From NCBI GenBank assembly GCA_017307285.1, contig JAFKFI010000107.1, positions 1 to 56,895 of the forward strand: 56,895 nucleotides of DNA, given 5' to 3'. How positions within the stretch are numbered: position 1 is the stretch's first letter; each line of letters begins with the position of its first letter. The notes under the pieces were generated by a model. That model worked only from the letters and a program-made list of their open reading frames with translations. It did no database searches and was not told the DNA's origin. Made by a program: the position numbers and the translations under genes. This document shows positions 15,843-24,906 of the stretch, piece by piece. Origin of the DNA: Alphaproteobacteria bacterium (GTDB lineage: Bacteria; Pseudomonadota; Alphaproteobacteria; Acetobacterales; Acetobacteraceae).

Positions 15843-16574
15843 ATGGGAAGCGACACCATAACGGCCTGGCTCAACCAGGCATCGGGCATGTCGGTGGTGG
15901 TAGTGGGGGCGGTCGCCCTGGCAGGCCTCCTCGTGGGAGTCGCGCCTAGCTCGCTGCCGCTCTATTCCGTCGTGGGAGGATATGTCGGGGGGCAGGCGTC
16001 CGGAAGGGCAAAGGGGCTCTTGTTATCGGCAGGATTCATCCTCGGGCAAGCGACCGTCGACGCGGGAATCGGCATCCTGTTCGGCTTCCTCGGATTGACA
16101 GTGATCACGGCGATCGCGCGCCATCTCGCGCTCACCAATCTGCTCCTTGCGATGATTACGCTTGTCCTTGGCCTTGCGCTCTTGCGGAAAATCCACATTG
16201 TCGTGCCGGTCTTGCGACCGGAAGCGCGGCGCGTCGATAGCTTCGTGGCTGCTTATGCGTTGGGCATCCCGTTCGGGCTCACCACCTGCCCGGCCTGCAC
16301 GCCGATGGTCCTGCCGGTCCTTGGCGCGGCCGCTGCGACCGGCTCGCCCTGGCTCGGCGGTGTCCTGCTCTTCGTCTTCGGCCTCGCGCGGGGGCTGCCG
16401 CTTCTCCTGGTCGGCGCCGCCACACAAGCGGTCAAGCGTGCGCCGCGCTTCACGCCATGGGTCCCGATGATCGAGCGTGCCGGCGGCATCCTACTGCTCG
16501 TCGCCGCTCTGTTCTTCCTCTACCAAAGCGCCGTGTATTCGGGGCTGGCGCCGCCCATTCAATTCTTGATGTGA
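15843..16574 (+). CDS. CcdA-like thiol-disulfide transport membrane protein
   Basis: 243 aa, about six membrane helices, from the ATG at 15843 that follows AAGGATGG. The motif FGLTTCPACTPMVLPVLGAA contains a CxxC in the position of the CcdA/DsbD redox helix, and the first helix pair has VGVAPSSLPLYSVVGGYV, where the usual first cysteine is replaced by Ser/Pro residues. CcdA-like proteins move reducing power outward; versions in mercury islands are common but poorly characterised. It is divergent from the HcnABC-like operon and under MerR-type promoter F. A second CcdA-like gene lies at 9989-10714. Confidence 0.87.
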   Translation: MGSDTITAWLNQASGMSVVVVGAVALAGLLVGVAPSSLPLYSVVGGYVGGQASGRAKGLLLSAGFILGQATVDAGIGILFGFLGLTVITAIARHLALTNLLLAMITLVLGLALLRKIHIVVPVLRPEARRVDSFVAAYALGIPFGLTTCPACTPMVLPVLGAAAATGSPWLGGVLLFVFGLARGLPLLLVGAATQAVKRAPRFTPWVPMIERAGGILLLVAALFFLYQSAVYSGLAPPIQFLM

Positions 16575-16658
16575 ATTGAATTTCTTGGTTCGGAATCCGA
16601 TGACATGAACGCGCGGCGGAAGCGCACGTCATTCTAATGACGTCGACCACACGCCTGT

Positions 16659-16943
16659 TTACTGGACGGCTCGCGACGGATATCCAGCCTGGGTCGTGGC
16701 GTTCGTCAATGCCGCGAGCGTCGTCTTCTGGTCGTCGTAAGTGACCGTCGCAGTCTTCTGCTCGAAGGAGACGACGACGTTGCTGACACCGGCGACGCGC
16801 GCGAGGCTCTGCTTTACGGTGTAAGGGCACGCGGGGCACATCACGTTGTCGACGGCAAGCGTCACCGTCCGTTGCGCAGCAAACGCGGCGCCACCGGCGA
16901 AGGCCGCGATGACGAGCGAGATGGCAGCAAGGGTGCGTCTCAT
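16659..16943 (-). CDS. merP: Periplasmic mercury/metal-binding protein MerP
   Basis: 94 aa from the ATG at 16943, preceded by an ideal GGAGGAACG. A signal peptide (MRRTLAAISLVIAAFAGGAA) is followed by one HMA domain with the loop VMCPACPYTVKQSL. Length and sequence match MerP, which binds Hg(II) in the periplasm through two cysteines and passes it to MerT. The upstream merT is broken here, so MerP may have lost its classical partner. No MerR-type promoter is seen directly before merT or merP. Confidence 0.9.
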   Translation of the reverse strand: MRRTLAAISLVIAAFAGGAAFAAQRTVTLAVDNVMCPACPYTVKQSLARVAGVSNVVVSFEQKTATVTYDDQKTTLAALTNATTQAGYPSRAVQ

Positions 16944-16960
16944 CGTTCCTCCAATCGGCA

Positions 16961-17289
16961 TTATACCCCGAGCAGCGCCGGGGCGACATACGGGAACACG
17001 ATCGCCGCAAGCACCAAGGCAGTGGCGACCCAGAGAGCCGATTTTGCGATCCGGCTCCCAGGAATCCCATGGTCACAGCGATGAAAATGGCCTAATAGGG
17101 CTCGAGAGCAGTCAGATTGGCGATCCAAGCGCCGCTGATCCCGACCGTGAACAGCGCCAAAGGCAGGATGCAGCATGACGATGCGGCGGCGGCCCTGAGA
17201 CCACCGCCGACACTGGTGATCAGATCCGACTTTAGCGGCGCAGTTCGCGTGCTACGCGCCACCAGAGGTAGCGAAGTCCGCTCCATCAC
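16961..17289 (-). pseudogene. merT: Decayed merT (mercuric transport protein)
   Basis: The N-terminal part (from 17289) contains SSCCILPLALFTVGISGAWI and NLTALEPY, the first helix with vicinal Cys pair and loop of MerT. It is interrupted by a TAG at 17092-17094; the same frame then continues with IFIAVTMGFLGAG. After a deletion and frameshift the last helix is recognisable in another frame as ALWVATALVLAAIVFPYVAP, ending at 16961. The cytoplasmic loop with the second cysteine pair is missing. At least two lesions make a functional MerT unlikely unless there are sequencing errors. Confidence 0.8.
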
Positions 17290-17436
17290 CTACGACCCGG
17301 CCCGTCGACCCTGAACTCCCTCCACCCAAAACGACGAAATCGTGGTGCTGGGCTGCCACGCTCCATCTCCCTCTTGGCTACGCCAGCCTGAGTCCGGGTT
17401 CGATGACACCTCGTGGCCCGACGGCGCGACACGCTC

Positions 17437-19506
17437 TCAAGTACTTGCCGCTGGTGAGGGATAAGAGCCCTGTCGCCTCGCCACATCGCGGAGGGTCGAC
17501 CACATTAGCGACCACTTGCCCCGCATCGAGTTGGCCAAGACGGCTGTCACGCTCACGATCATCACGACCATTGCCCAGATAGGGTAGAGCAATCCAGTCG
17601 CCGCGAGCGGCACGCCCACGGCGTTGAACACGAATGCGAATACCACGTTCTGTTGCGTGCGTCGGTAGCTGCGCCGGCCAATGTCGCGTGCCATGAGCAC
17701 GGCGTCGAGCCGGTTGCCCACGATGACGATGTCGGCGGATTCGATGGCGATGTCCGTGCCGCTCCCCATCGCGATTCCGACATCCGCTTGCGTGAGCGCC
17801 GGCGCGTCGTTGATGCCGTCCCCTACCATCGCCACGCGCCCGCGCCGCTGCAGGTCGCGAACGATCTCGGCCTTTTCGGCTGGCAGTATTTCCGCCCGGA
17901 CGTCGTCGATGCCAAGCTCACGGGCGATGCGCTGCGCCGCACGGCGATTATCGCCGGTCACGAGCACCGGCGCGATGCCCTGGCGCTTCATCTCGTCCAC
18001 GGCGGCGCGGGCCTCAGGGCGGATCTGGTCACCGAGCGCGATCAATCCCAGCGGCTCGCCATCGCGGCTGACGGCCACCACGGTACGCCCGGCCTCCTCG
18101 AGCTTGGTGACGCGCTCCGCGAGCTTGCCCAAGCGACCGCCATGCTCGGTGACGAACGTCGGCCGCCCTACGAGCACGGCCGCGCCGTCGACTGTCGCCC
18201 GCACGCCCTGGCCGCTGACCGCGTCGAACTCCTGGACCTTGGCGGGCGCCAGACCCTGCTCGCGCGCAGCGGCGACGATGGCTGCGCCGATGGGGTGCTC
18301 GGAGGACCCCTCCGCCGCCGCCGCCAGTGTCAGCAGCTCGTCCCGGTCGCGCAATGCCTCCACCTTTCGGACCCCGAACTTGCCCTCTGTAAGCGTGCCG
18401 GTCTTGTCGAACACGATAAGGCCGACCGACTGGAAGGCCTGGAAAGCTTGCCCCGTGCGCAGGATGATGCCGTGCTCGGCCGCGTCACCGGCGCCGCGGA
18501 CCAGCGCCAGCGGCGCGGCCAATCCCATCGCGCAGGGGTAGGCCATGATCAGCACGCTGAGCGCCGCGAACACTGCACGGTTCACGTTGGGTCCGTCGCC
18601 GCGCATTGCCGGGACGGCGATCCAGAACACGGCTGCCAACGCAGCCAGCACCAACACCGCCGGCATGTACACCTTCAGGACGCGCTCGACCAGATCCAGA
18701 ACCCCCGGCTTGAGTGCCCGCGCGTCCTCGATGTTGCGGATGACATGCTGCAGGAAGGTGTCCTCGCCGGTGCGAATGACTTCGACCAGCAGCGTCCCCG
18801 AGCCGTTGATGGACGCTCCGATGACCTCATCGCCTTTCCCCTTCTCCACGGGCATCGACTCGCCCGTGACCAGGGACTCGTCCACGGCCGACCGCCCGGA
18901 GACTACCCGCCCATCGATGGGCAGCCGCTCGCCAGGGCGGACCCGGACGAGGTCGCCTACGCCCACCGCCCCGCGCGATACCTCACGCTCTTGGTCGTCA
19001 CGCACCACCCGGACGGTTGCCGGCTGCAGCGCCATCAGCTTCCTGACCGACTGCGAACTCCCCGAGCGCACCAATAGCGCGAACCACCGGGAGAATGTGT
19101 AGTAGGCCACCACGAGCACGGTGGCGGCGAAAAAGCCGCCAGTTGGGTAGTTCCCGGGCTTCGCGACAAGGCCGATGATGCCGCCGATGAGGCCGCCCAG
19201 GGCCGATGCTTGCACCACCAGCGGCTGGTTTACGAAACCGCGGCGCCGCGACTGCGCCGCCAATACCAAGAGCTTCGGCGCCAGCGCGAATACGGAAACG
19301 GAGAACGCCCCCAGCACCCACGCCACCCAGCCGCCGACCTTGTCCCACATCTCAAGGAACATCAGCGGCACGGTCACCGCGCTCAGAGCCATAAGGGCCA
19401 GCACCCGCCGTCCCTCGCGGATGAGTTCAGAATCCTCCTCCGGGCGCGGCGCTGTTTGCAGGTTCTGGTGGGTGCCTTCTTTCAGCTCTTCTTGAAGCGT
19501 GGTCAT
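17437..19506 (-). CDS. P1B-type heavy-metal ATPase with YPC motif
   Basis: 689 aa with all catalytic P-type motifs: TGES (actuator domain), [10 protein letters not shown] (phosphorylated Asp), SEHPIGAAI (His-Pro of the nucleotide domain), [10 protein letters not shown] (hinge). The membrane metal site reads [10 protein letters not shown], so the first Cys of the usual CPC is Tyr. No N-terminal HMA domain is visible; the first 35 residues are acidic and polar. The family pumps soft metal ions out of the cytosol using ATP. Promoter G with a perfect dyad lies 215 bp upstream, and the Csp-type copper-storage gene is upstream on the same strand. Substrate uncertain: context suggests Cu(I), the altered motif leaves it open. 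Confidence 0.92.
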   Translation of the reverse strand: MTTLQEELKEGTHQNLQTAPRPEEDSELIREGRRVLALMALSAVTVPLMFLEMWDKVGGWVAWVLGAFSVSVFALAPKLLVLAAQSRRRGFVNQPLVVQASALGGLIGGIIGLVAKPGNYPTGGFFAATVLVVAYYTFSRWFALLVRSGSSQSVRKLMALQPATVRVVRDDQEREVSRGAVGVGDLVRVRPGERLPIDGRVVSGRSAVDESLVTGESMPVEKGKGDEVIGASINGSGTLLVEVIRTGEDTFLQHVIRNIEDARALKPGVLDLVERVLKVYMPAVLVLAALAAVFWIAVPAMRGDGPNVNRAVFAALSVLIMAYPCAMGLAAPLALVRGAGDAAEHGIILRTGQAFQAFQSVGLIVFDKTGTLTEGKFGVRKVEALRDRDELLTLAAAAEGSSEHPIGAAIVAAAREQGLAPAKVQEFDAVSGQGVRATVDGAAVLVGRPTFVTEHGGRLGKLAERVTKLEEAGRTVVAVSRDGEPLGLIALGDQIRPEARAAVDEMKRQGIAPVLVTGDNRRAAQRIARELGIDDVRAEILPAEKAEIVRDLQRRGRVAMVGDGINDAPALTQADVGIAMGSGTDIAIESADIVIVGNRLDAVLMARDIGRRSYRRTQQNVVFAFVFNAVGVPLAATGLLYPIWAMVVMIVSVTAVLANSMRGKWSLMWSTLRDVARRQGSYPSPAAST

Positions 19507-19720
19507 CTCGTCACCTACCTACGCCCCAGACTTCGAATCACTAGTTCTTATGGACCACTCGCCCACGATTCCCCAACGCACCGAAACGCAGAACTCGCCC
19601 GGAAGCGCTGCTGTCGTGTTGATCCGTTGCGCTCGGTGGTGATGTGCACCATGAAAATCGTCTCGTTCTCTCCATGATCGGAGTGGAACTACTGTCGAGC
19701 CGCAGCGACCGCCTTTAGGA

Positions 19721-19752
19721 CGAGATGGGCGCCGTACCGGCGTACGGTTCAA
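19721..19752 (-). promoter_or_regulatory. MerR-type promoter G (P1B ATPase)
   Basis: Minus strand: -35 TTGAAC at 19747-19752, 20-bp spacer with CCGTAC-GCCG-GTACGG (perfectly symmetric arms), -10 ATCTCG at 19721-19726 (poor). The leader to the ATPase start is about 210 bp and shows no supported gene. Confidence 0.72.
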
Positions 19753-19894
19753 CAGCGGCAAAAGATTTTTTTTCGAGAAATGATCCGCCGATGGCAATCG
19801 GCCTCGCGCTTGGAATTTGTCCAACATCGGCAGACCTCGCGAATGCGAACTGCATCCCTCGGGTACGCTTCCGCAGGCATCCGCGATAAGCCGA

Positions 19895-20221
19895 TCAAGC
19901 CGCCTTGGCCATGCCGCGGCATTCCCCTGCGCAGCGACGGCATGCTGCGGCCGCATCTTGGCACACCTTCTCTTTGAACTTGGCGCACTCGGCCGCGCAG
20001 GCGTCGCAGATGTCGGCACAGAAGCCGCACCACTGCGCTGTGAAAGGGGAGCCGTGCAGCATCGCACCGATACAGTCGCGGCAGACCGCGACGCAATCGA
20101 GGCACAACCGCAAGCACTCGGCCATCTGCGAGTTGCCGAGCTGACTGCCGATACAGGTTTCGCAGCTGGTCACGCAGTCGGTACAAGCTGCGATGCAGGA
20201 TTGCACGTTGGTCTGAGCCAT
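19895..20221 (-). CDS. Cys-rich four-helix copper-storage protein (Csp/DUF326)
   Basis: 108 aa with 19 cysteines, most in CxxC or CxxxC spacing along predicted helices (for example CTDCVTSCETC and CADICDACAAEC). This is the DUF326/Csp pattern: a four-helix bundle whose core is lined with Cys and can hold many Cu(I) ions. There is no signal peptide, so it corresponds to the cytosolic Csp3 type rather than the exported Csp1. It is expressed from MerR-type promoter H and lies next to the P1B ATPase, a storage-plus-export pairing for a soft metal. Confidence 0.93.
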   Translation of the reverse strand: MAQTNVQSCIAACTDCVTSCETCIGSQLGNSQMAECLRLCLDCVAVCRDCIGAMLHGSPFTAQWCGFCADICDACAAECAKFKEKVCQDAAAACRRCAGECRGMAKAA

Positions 20222-20340
20222 CAGAATTCTCCCATATCAAGTCAGGGCAAACGTGGCGGCGCCAGATGGTTCGCCTGAGATAGAAACTCCTCCGACCAAC
20301 AGCGGTTCCGGAGCGGAGCGGACCCGCAGAGCCCACCATC

Positions 20341-20372
20341 ACCGTACGATCCGGACCGTGATACAGAGTCAA
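20341..20372 (-). promoter_or_regulatory. MerR-type promoter H (Csp-like gene)
   Basis: Minus strand: -35 TTGACT at 20367-20372, 20-bp spacer with CTGTAT-CACG-GTCCGG, -10 TACGGT at 20341-20346. About 115 bp upstream of the Csp-like start. The left arm is the weakest of the set after site A. Confidence 0.74.
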
Positions 20373-20676
20373 GCCAGGCTCCGAATTAGCTAGGAGGACG
20401 TTTCGGAAGAGCGGCGGCGAATCGACACCGAGCAGTTCCCGGGTCAGGCATCGAAGAAATCTGCTTACCTCGGCGGATTTGGCGCTGCCTCCGAGCTTAC
20501 GCGCGGTATTCGATCCGGCAATCGAGTTACTGGCGGGGGTCGGCAAAAATGTCTGCAACAAATCATCCCATCTCTATCCCAGCGTCCTCCACTCCCCTAC
20601 GGACCAACGCAAGCTCTTCCATCTTTCGGCGACGATCCTTTCAATTGCCCTGCGGTTGGAGCCAAGGAGAGTATGC
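20373..20676. other. Gap between promoter H and the AlpA pseudogene
   Basis: About 300 bp with no supported gene. A minus-strand open frame starting at 20561 has plausible amino-acid composition at first but runs through promoter H and has no recognised domain, so it is at best a remnant. Confidence 0.4.
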
Positions 20677-20968
20677 ATGGCCTCGAAAGGGGAGACATCG
20701 ATCAAGCGGACGATCCGGAGACAGCAGCTGCGCGAGGCCCCTCGCCGACAGCACCATCTATGAGATGGAGCAGCGCGGCGAGTGCCCGCGACGCGGCGCG
20801 CGTTCGCCACGATGCGTCGTATGGGATCTGAGCGAAGTCGAGGCATGGCTGGCTGCCCGGCGCTCCGCGCCCATTGCTCGTGCGCAACACCCCGACGTTA
20901 CGCGACGGCGCTCTCGGCCGGTGAAAGCGCTGGGTCGAGCTCCAAGAGCGGCATCGACGGTGGAATGA
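20677..20968 (+). pseudogene. AlpA-family excisionase/regulator, frameshifted
   Basis: The ATG at 20677 follows AAGGAG and starts MASKGETSIKRTIRRQQLRE. A small deletion near 20735 shifts the frame; the protein continues in the next frame as PLADSTIYEMEQRGECPRR, then VVWDLSEVEAWLA, the helix-turn-helix signature of AlpA-type regulators that accompany integrases. The 3' end overlaps the integrase gene on the opposite strand. As written it cannot make the full protein. AlpA proteins activate excision of the element, so its loss may have fixed the island. Confidence 0.75.
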
Positions 20969-22178
20969 GCACGGGGACATATTTTCTGCCCGCCACCCAG
21001 GCATCGATGATGTTCGACCACTCCTGCATCATGTGCCGGCGCTGCACTTCATATTCCGCCTTGTTGTAGACACCGCGCGAGGAACGGCCGTCCTCGTGCG
21101 CCAGGCATTTCTCGATCCAGTCGCTGTTAAAGCCCAGCTCGTTCAGCAGCGTCGAACCCGTTCTCCGCAAGTCGTGGACGGTGAACGGCTCTAGCGGAAG
21201 CCCTTCTTTCTTCGCCTGCTCCACGACCAGATACGTGACGCGATTGAAGGTCGCTCGAGACATTGGCGCATCGGCGTCATAACGCGACGGCAAAACGTAC
21301 CTGGAATTGCCGGCGCAGGTCTTTAAGGCGATAAAGATGTCGAGCACCTGACGAGACAGATAGACGTTGTGCGCCTTCGAACGCTTCATCCGCTCCTTTG
21401 GGATCGTCCAAACAGCGTTCTCGAAATCAACTTCGTCCCAGGTGGCATCCTGCAACTCGCTCTTGCGCACCATGGTCTGCAGGTAAAGGCGCATGCCGAG
21501 CCTGATGGTGGGCAGCGTCGCCACCTTCTCGAGCTGCTTGAGCATGATCCTGATCTCGGTCGGCGAGAGCGACCGGTCCTTCGGTACAAATGTCGCGATC
21601 GAGGCGGGCCCGACGTCGTCAGCCGGGTTGGGGACCTTCTCACCGTGCAGAATCGCAAAGCCGTAAATCTGTTTGACGATGTCACGGACGTGGATCGCGG
21701 TCGCCGGCGCGCCACGCTCGACGATCGCACCACAATGAGCCCGCAGGTCATCCGGCGTGATCTCGGTCAGCAGCCTGGTGCGCCACTTTGGTAGCAGTTC
21801 GCGTTCGAAGATTGATCGGCGCATCGCCCGTGTGCTGTCCGCCATCGGAGCCGCAGTCAGCCACTTCTCGCCGAACTCGCCGAAGCTCTTGGCTTCCAGG
21901 AGGCGGCGCTTCTCCCGCTGCTTTTCGATCGCCGGTGAGCGCCCCTCGGCAATTGCCCGCTTGGCGTCAATGCACAGCTCTCGCGCCCGAGCAAGCGACA
22001 GCCCGGCGGGACCGTACTTGCCGAACGTGACGGTCTCGCGCCGTCCGTTCATGCGGTAGTCGAGCTGAAAAGTGAGAGTCCCGGACGGCCGGACGAGCAC
22101 ATACATGCCGTCCCGGTCCGTCACCTTGTAAATTTTCTCTTTTGTTTTCAGGTGCTTAAGAGCTGCATCCGTCAGCAT
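20898..22178 (-). CDS. Tyrosine recombinase (P4/CP4-57-type island integrase)
   Basis: 426 aa. The N-terminal arm-binding domain (DUF4102 type) is seen in LTDAALKHLKTKEKIYKVTD and RMNGRRETVTFGKYG. The catalytic domain has an Arg in LYLQTMVRKSELQDATW, HDLRRTGSTLLNELG (H-x-x-R), a second His in CLAHE and the nucleophile Tyr in RGVYNKAEYEVQRR, so all catalytic positions appear present. Its 5' end faces guaA, whose 3' end is 295 bp away. This arrangement is typical of islands integrated at guaA. The enzyme likely inserted the metal-resistance island that fills the left part of the window. Confidence 0.95.
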   Translation of the reverse strand: MLTDAALKHLKTKEKIYKVTDRDGMYVLVRPSGTLTFQLDYRMNGRRETVTFGKYGPAGLSLARARELCIDAKRAIAEGRSPAIEKQREKRRLLEAKSFGEFGEKWLTAAPMADSTRAMRRSIFERELLPKWRTRLLTEITPDDLRAHCGAIVERGAPATAIHVRDIVKQIYGFAILHGEKVPNPADDVGPASIATFVPKDRSLSPTEIRIMLKQLEKVATLPTIRLGMRLYLQTMVRKSELQDATWDEVDFENAVWTIPKERMKRSKAHNVYLSRQVLDIFIALKTCAGNSRYVLPSRYDADAPMSRATFNRVTYLVVEQAKKEGLPLEPFTVHDLRRTGSTLLNELGFNSDWIEKCLAHEDGRSSRGVYNKAEYEVQRRHMMQEWSNIIDAWVAGRKYVPVLIPPSMPLLELDPALSPAESAVA

Positions 22179-22200
22179 TTGGGCCGCCTCCTCGAAAAAA

Positions 22201-22358
22201 GACCGTCAGGCCATTTTCCGGCATCCTTGTGGCGGTACTTCTTTGCATTTCAGGAACTTAGAGAGAGAAAAAGACCGTCATAAGGCGCTCGGACCCTGAC
22301 GGTATCGGACGAAATCGGATTGCGCAATTGGAAAGGAGACCGTCAGAAGGTCCGTCAG
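22201..22358. repeat. Cluster of CCGTCA repeats between integrase and guaA (candidate arm sites)
   Basis: Five copies of (GA)CCGTCA(G) in 158 bp: 22201-22209, 22273-22280, an inverted copy at 22296-22303, 22338-22346 and 22351-22358. Some are followed by AAGG. Short repeats of this kind next to an integrase gene are typical arm-type binding sites for the recombinase N-terminal domain or for an excisionase. The rest of 22179-22472 is AT-richer than its surroundings and has no gene. Confidence 0.55.
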
Positions 22359-22472
22359 ATGCCGTCTCTGCCGGGCGATAGTCCCCGAAAGACGCTGAAC
22401 AGTTTATGACGATTTATCAATATGTTATGTCAGTTTACGGGACGCTGTGGGATACCCTCGGAAGGGCCAAAA

Positions 22473-24044
22473 TCATTCCCACTCGATCGTCCCCGGCGGC
22501 TTGCTAGTGACATCGTAGGTGACGCGGTTGATGCCACGGACCTCGTTGACGATGCGGTTTGCGACGCGGGTGAGGAAGCCCATGTCGAACGGGTAGACGT
22601 CTGCCGTCATGCCGTCCGTGCTGGTGACGGCGCGGAGCGCGCAGGCGTGATCGTAGGTCCGTTGGTCGCCCATCACGCCCACTGTACGTACCGGCAGCAA
22701 TACCGCGAACGCCTGCCATATCGCGTCGTACAGGCCGGCGTTGCGGATTTCCTCGAGATAGATCGCGTCGGCACGACGCAAGAGATCCAGCTTTTCGCGA
22801 GTAATCGCACCGGGGATACGAATGGCGAGGCCAGGGCCGGGGAACGGGTGGCGGCCGACGATGCTGTCTGGGATGCCGAGCTCGCGGCCGAGCGCGCGCA
22901 CCTCGTCCTTGAACAATTCGCGCAACGGCTCGACGAGTTGCATCCGCATCCGCTCGGGCAAGCCGCCGACATTGTGGTGCGACTTGATGGTGACGCTCGG
23001 GCCGCCGGTGAAGCTGACGCTCTCGATCACGTCGGGATAGAGCGTGCCCTGCGCGAGGAAATCGGCGCCGCCGAATTTCTTCGCCTCTTCCTCGAACACC
23101 TCGACGAACAGCCGGCCGATGGTCTTGCGCTTCACCTCCGGGTCGGTCACGCCGTCGAGTGCGGCAAGAAACAAATCCGATGCGTCGCGATGCACCAGGG
23201 CAATATTGAACCGTTCGCGGAAGGTGCGCTCCACCTCCTCGGCTTCGCCCTGCCGCAACAGGCCATGATCGACGAAGATGCAGGTGAGTTGGTCGCCGAT
23301 CGCCTCGTGGATGAGCACCGCCGCCACCGAGGAATCGACGCCGCCCGAGAGGCCGCAGATCACCCGTCCACGCCCGACCTGTGCGCGGATGCGCGCGATC
23401 TCGGCGGCGCGGAAGCCGGCCATTGTCCATCGCCCCGACAGGCCCACGACATTGTGGGTGAAGTTGCGAAGGAGCTGCGCGCCGTGCGGGGTGTGCACGA
23501 CCTCGAGATGGAACTGCACGGCGTAGAACTTGCGCGCGTCGTCGGCGATGGCGGCGAACGGCGCTCCCTCGCTCACGCCCACGGTGCGGAAGCCGGGAGG
23601 CAGCCGCGTCACGCGGTCGCCGTGGCTCATCCACACCTGCTCACGCGCGCCCTTCTGCCAGGCGCCGTGGAACAACGCGCAGTCATCCGTGACCTCGACG
23701 AAGGCGCGGCCGAACTCGCGATGTTCGGAACCCTGCACCTCGCCGCCGAGCTGCGCACACATGAGCTGCTGGCCGTAGCAGATTCCGAGCACCGGCACGC
23801 CCGCCTCGAAGACGATGTCCGGCGCGCGCGGGGCACCCGCCTCAGTGACGCTCGCCGGCCCACCCGAAAGCACGAAGGCGCGGGCACCGAACGCGGCAAT
23901 GCGGGCGGGGTCGGCGTTGAATGGCCAGATCTCGCAATAGACACCGCTCTCCCGGAGCCGGCGCGCGATGAGCTGGGTTACCTGGCTGCCGAAATCGAGG
24001 ATCAGCACGCGCTCGGCGGAGAGCTCGGTCAGGGTGTCGGTCAT
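22473..24044 (-). CDS. guaA: GMP synthase (glutamine-hydrolysing)
   Basis: 523 aa, full length. It makes GMP from XMP, ATP and glutamine. The N-terminal class I amidotransferase has GICYGQQLM with the catalytic Cys; the ATP-pyrophosphatase P-loop is [13 protein letters not shown]; the C-terminus ends GTIEWE as in other GuaA proteins. The 3' end borders the island integrase region, and guaA 3' ends are well-known integration sites, so the last codons probably form one attachment-site half. The other half is expected left of the window; I see no second copy here. Confidence 0.97.
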   Translation of the reverse strand: MTDTLTELSAERVLILDFGSQVTQLIARRLRESGVYCEIWPFNADPARIAAFGARAFVLSGGPASVTEAGAPRAPDIVFEAGVPVLGICYGQQLMCAQLGGEVQGSEHREFGRAFVEVTDDCALFHGAWQKGAREQVWMSHGDRVTRLPPGFRTVGVSEGAPFAAIADDARKFYAVQFHLEVVHTPHGAQLLRNFTHNVVGLSGRWTMAGFRAAEIARIRAQVGRGRVICGLSGGVDSSVAAVLIHEAIGDQLTCIFVDHGLLRQGEAEEVERTFRERFNIALVHRDASDLFLAALDGVTDPEVKRKTIGRLFVEVFEEEAKKFGGADFLAQGTLYPDVIESVSFTGGPSVTIKSHHNVGGLPERMRMQLVEPLRELFKDEVRALGRELGIPDSIVGRHPFPGPGLAIRIPGAITREKLDLLRRADAIYLEEIRNAGLYDAIWQAFAVLLPVRTVGVMGDQRTYDHACALRAVTSTDGMTADVYPFDMGFLTRVANRIVNEVRGINRVTYDVTSKPPGTIEWE

Positions 24045-24122
24045 GCGACTCTCCGGTGAAGGGCGATGCCCGGGCTTGCAGCACGGAGCATCATGCTCGG
24101 CAAGTGGGGTCGCGACATCAGC

Positions 24123-24530
24123 TTATAGGGTCGGCGTCTGCTTCCAGCGGGAGACGCCAGTGGGCAGACCGACCCATTCGTGCATGGCTTCTTCCCACAC
24201 CGACAGGGTCGGCGCGGGAAACTCCGGATCGGCAAAGCAGCCGATCGCGATACCAACCCGATCGGGAAGCTTGTCGGCAAACCACGCGACCGTTGATCCG
24301 CATTCGGGGCAAAAGTGACAGTGCACCTCGCCACCCGAGTCGCCCCGCCGGGTGAAGATCTTAGCCGGCCCTTCGAGGCGGACCTGTGTTCTGGAATAGA
24401 AGGCTCCTGCGTGCATCACAGAGCCGGTGCGGCGCTGACATTCCCTGCAATGGCACACATAGGCAATGCCAGGGTCGCCAGACGCGATGGCGCGTAGAGA
24501 TCCACAGGCACAGTGTGCAATCCTCTCCAT
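24123..24530 (-). CDS. GFA-family (glutathione-dependent formaldehyde-activating-like) protein
   Basis: About 135 aa from MERIAHCACGSL. Zinc-binding cysteines follow the GFA pattern: CACG near the start, CHCRECQRRTGS, and CHFCPECGS further on. The family name comes from Gfa, but most members have no proven activity. A longer frame with a GTG at 24584 exists; the ATG at MERI gives the standard family N-terminus. The gene is downstream of uvrC on the same strand with a 376-bp gap, so probably not co-transcribed. Confidence 0.88.
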   Translation of the reverse strand: MERIAHCACGSLRAIASGDPGIAYVCHCRECQRRTGSVMHAGAFYSRTQVRLEGPAKIFTRRGDSGGEVHCHFCPECGSTVAWFADKLPDRVGIAIGCFADPEFPAPTLSVWEEAMHEWVGLPTGVSRWKQTPTL

Positions 24531-24906
24531 TCTTCTTCCCCTTCCTGCGAATCGCCGACACCAGGGAGCGCGTTCCCTCTGCACGCCACGAGCTCACGGG
24601 GCGATCAGGGCGGCGATGCTCGCTGACTGACACCTCGCCGTGATGTGATGCCGCGCGGCCTCGGAACGCCCGTGCCGGAGGCGCCAAGCCGCGGCTCCGG
24701 ATCACACGACTTCACGATTTCGCTGCATTTTTCTTCGATAATGGCTGCCGGAGATACAGCAAGGGAGTCGGACGCATTGTCGTTGGTGGACGTGATCGCG
24801 GTGGCCCCGTTGGGGATCGGTCTCCTGCTTTGGGCTTGGCTGCCGCCCGACCGCGTTCGCCGTTCACGGCCGCCGACTTGGGCGTCCGGCGATCCCCCGG
24901 CCCGTC
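24531..24906. other. Intergenic region between GFA gene and uvrC
   Basis: 376 bp. A plus-strand frame of 110 codons starts at 24645 and contains one hydrophobic stretch, but it has a Pro/Arg-rich tail that is antisense to uvrC and no recognised domain. I do not call a gene here. Confidence 0.45.

Noticed and set aside
17653..19077. Long plus-strand open frame opposite the P1B ATPase
   Set aside because: Composition typical of an antisense shadow; the ATPase motifs on the other strand are complete.
19749..20561. Minus-strand frame covering the Csp-like gene region
   Set aside because: Runs through promoter H and out of frame through the Csp gene; the first 60 codons look plausible but no family is recognised and there is no ribosome site.
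22422..24059. Long plus-strand open frame opposite guaA
   Set aside because: Antisense shadow of a GC-rich gene; guaA is recognisable over its full length on the minus strand.
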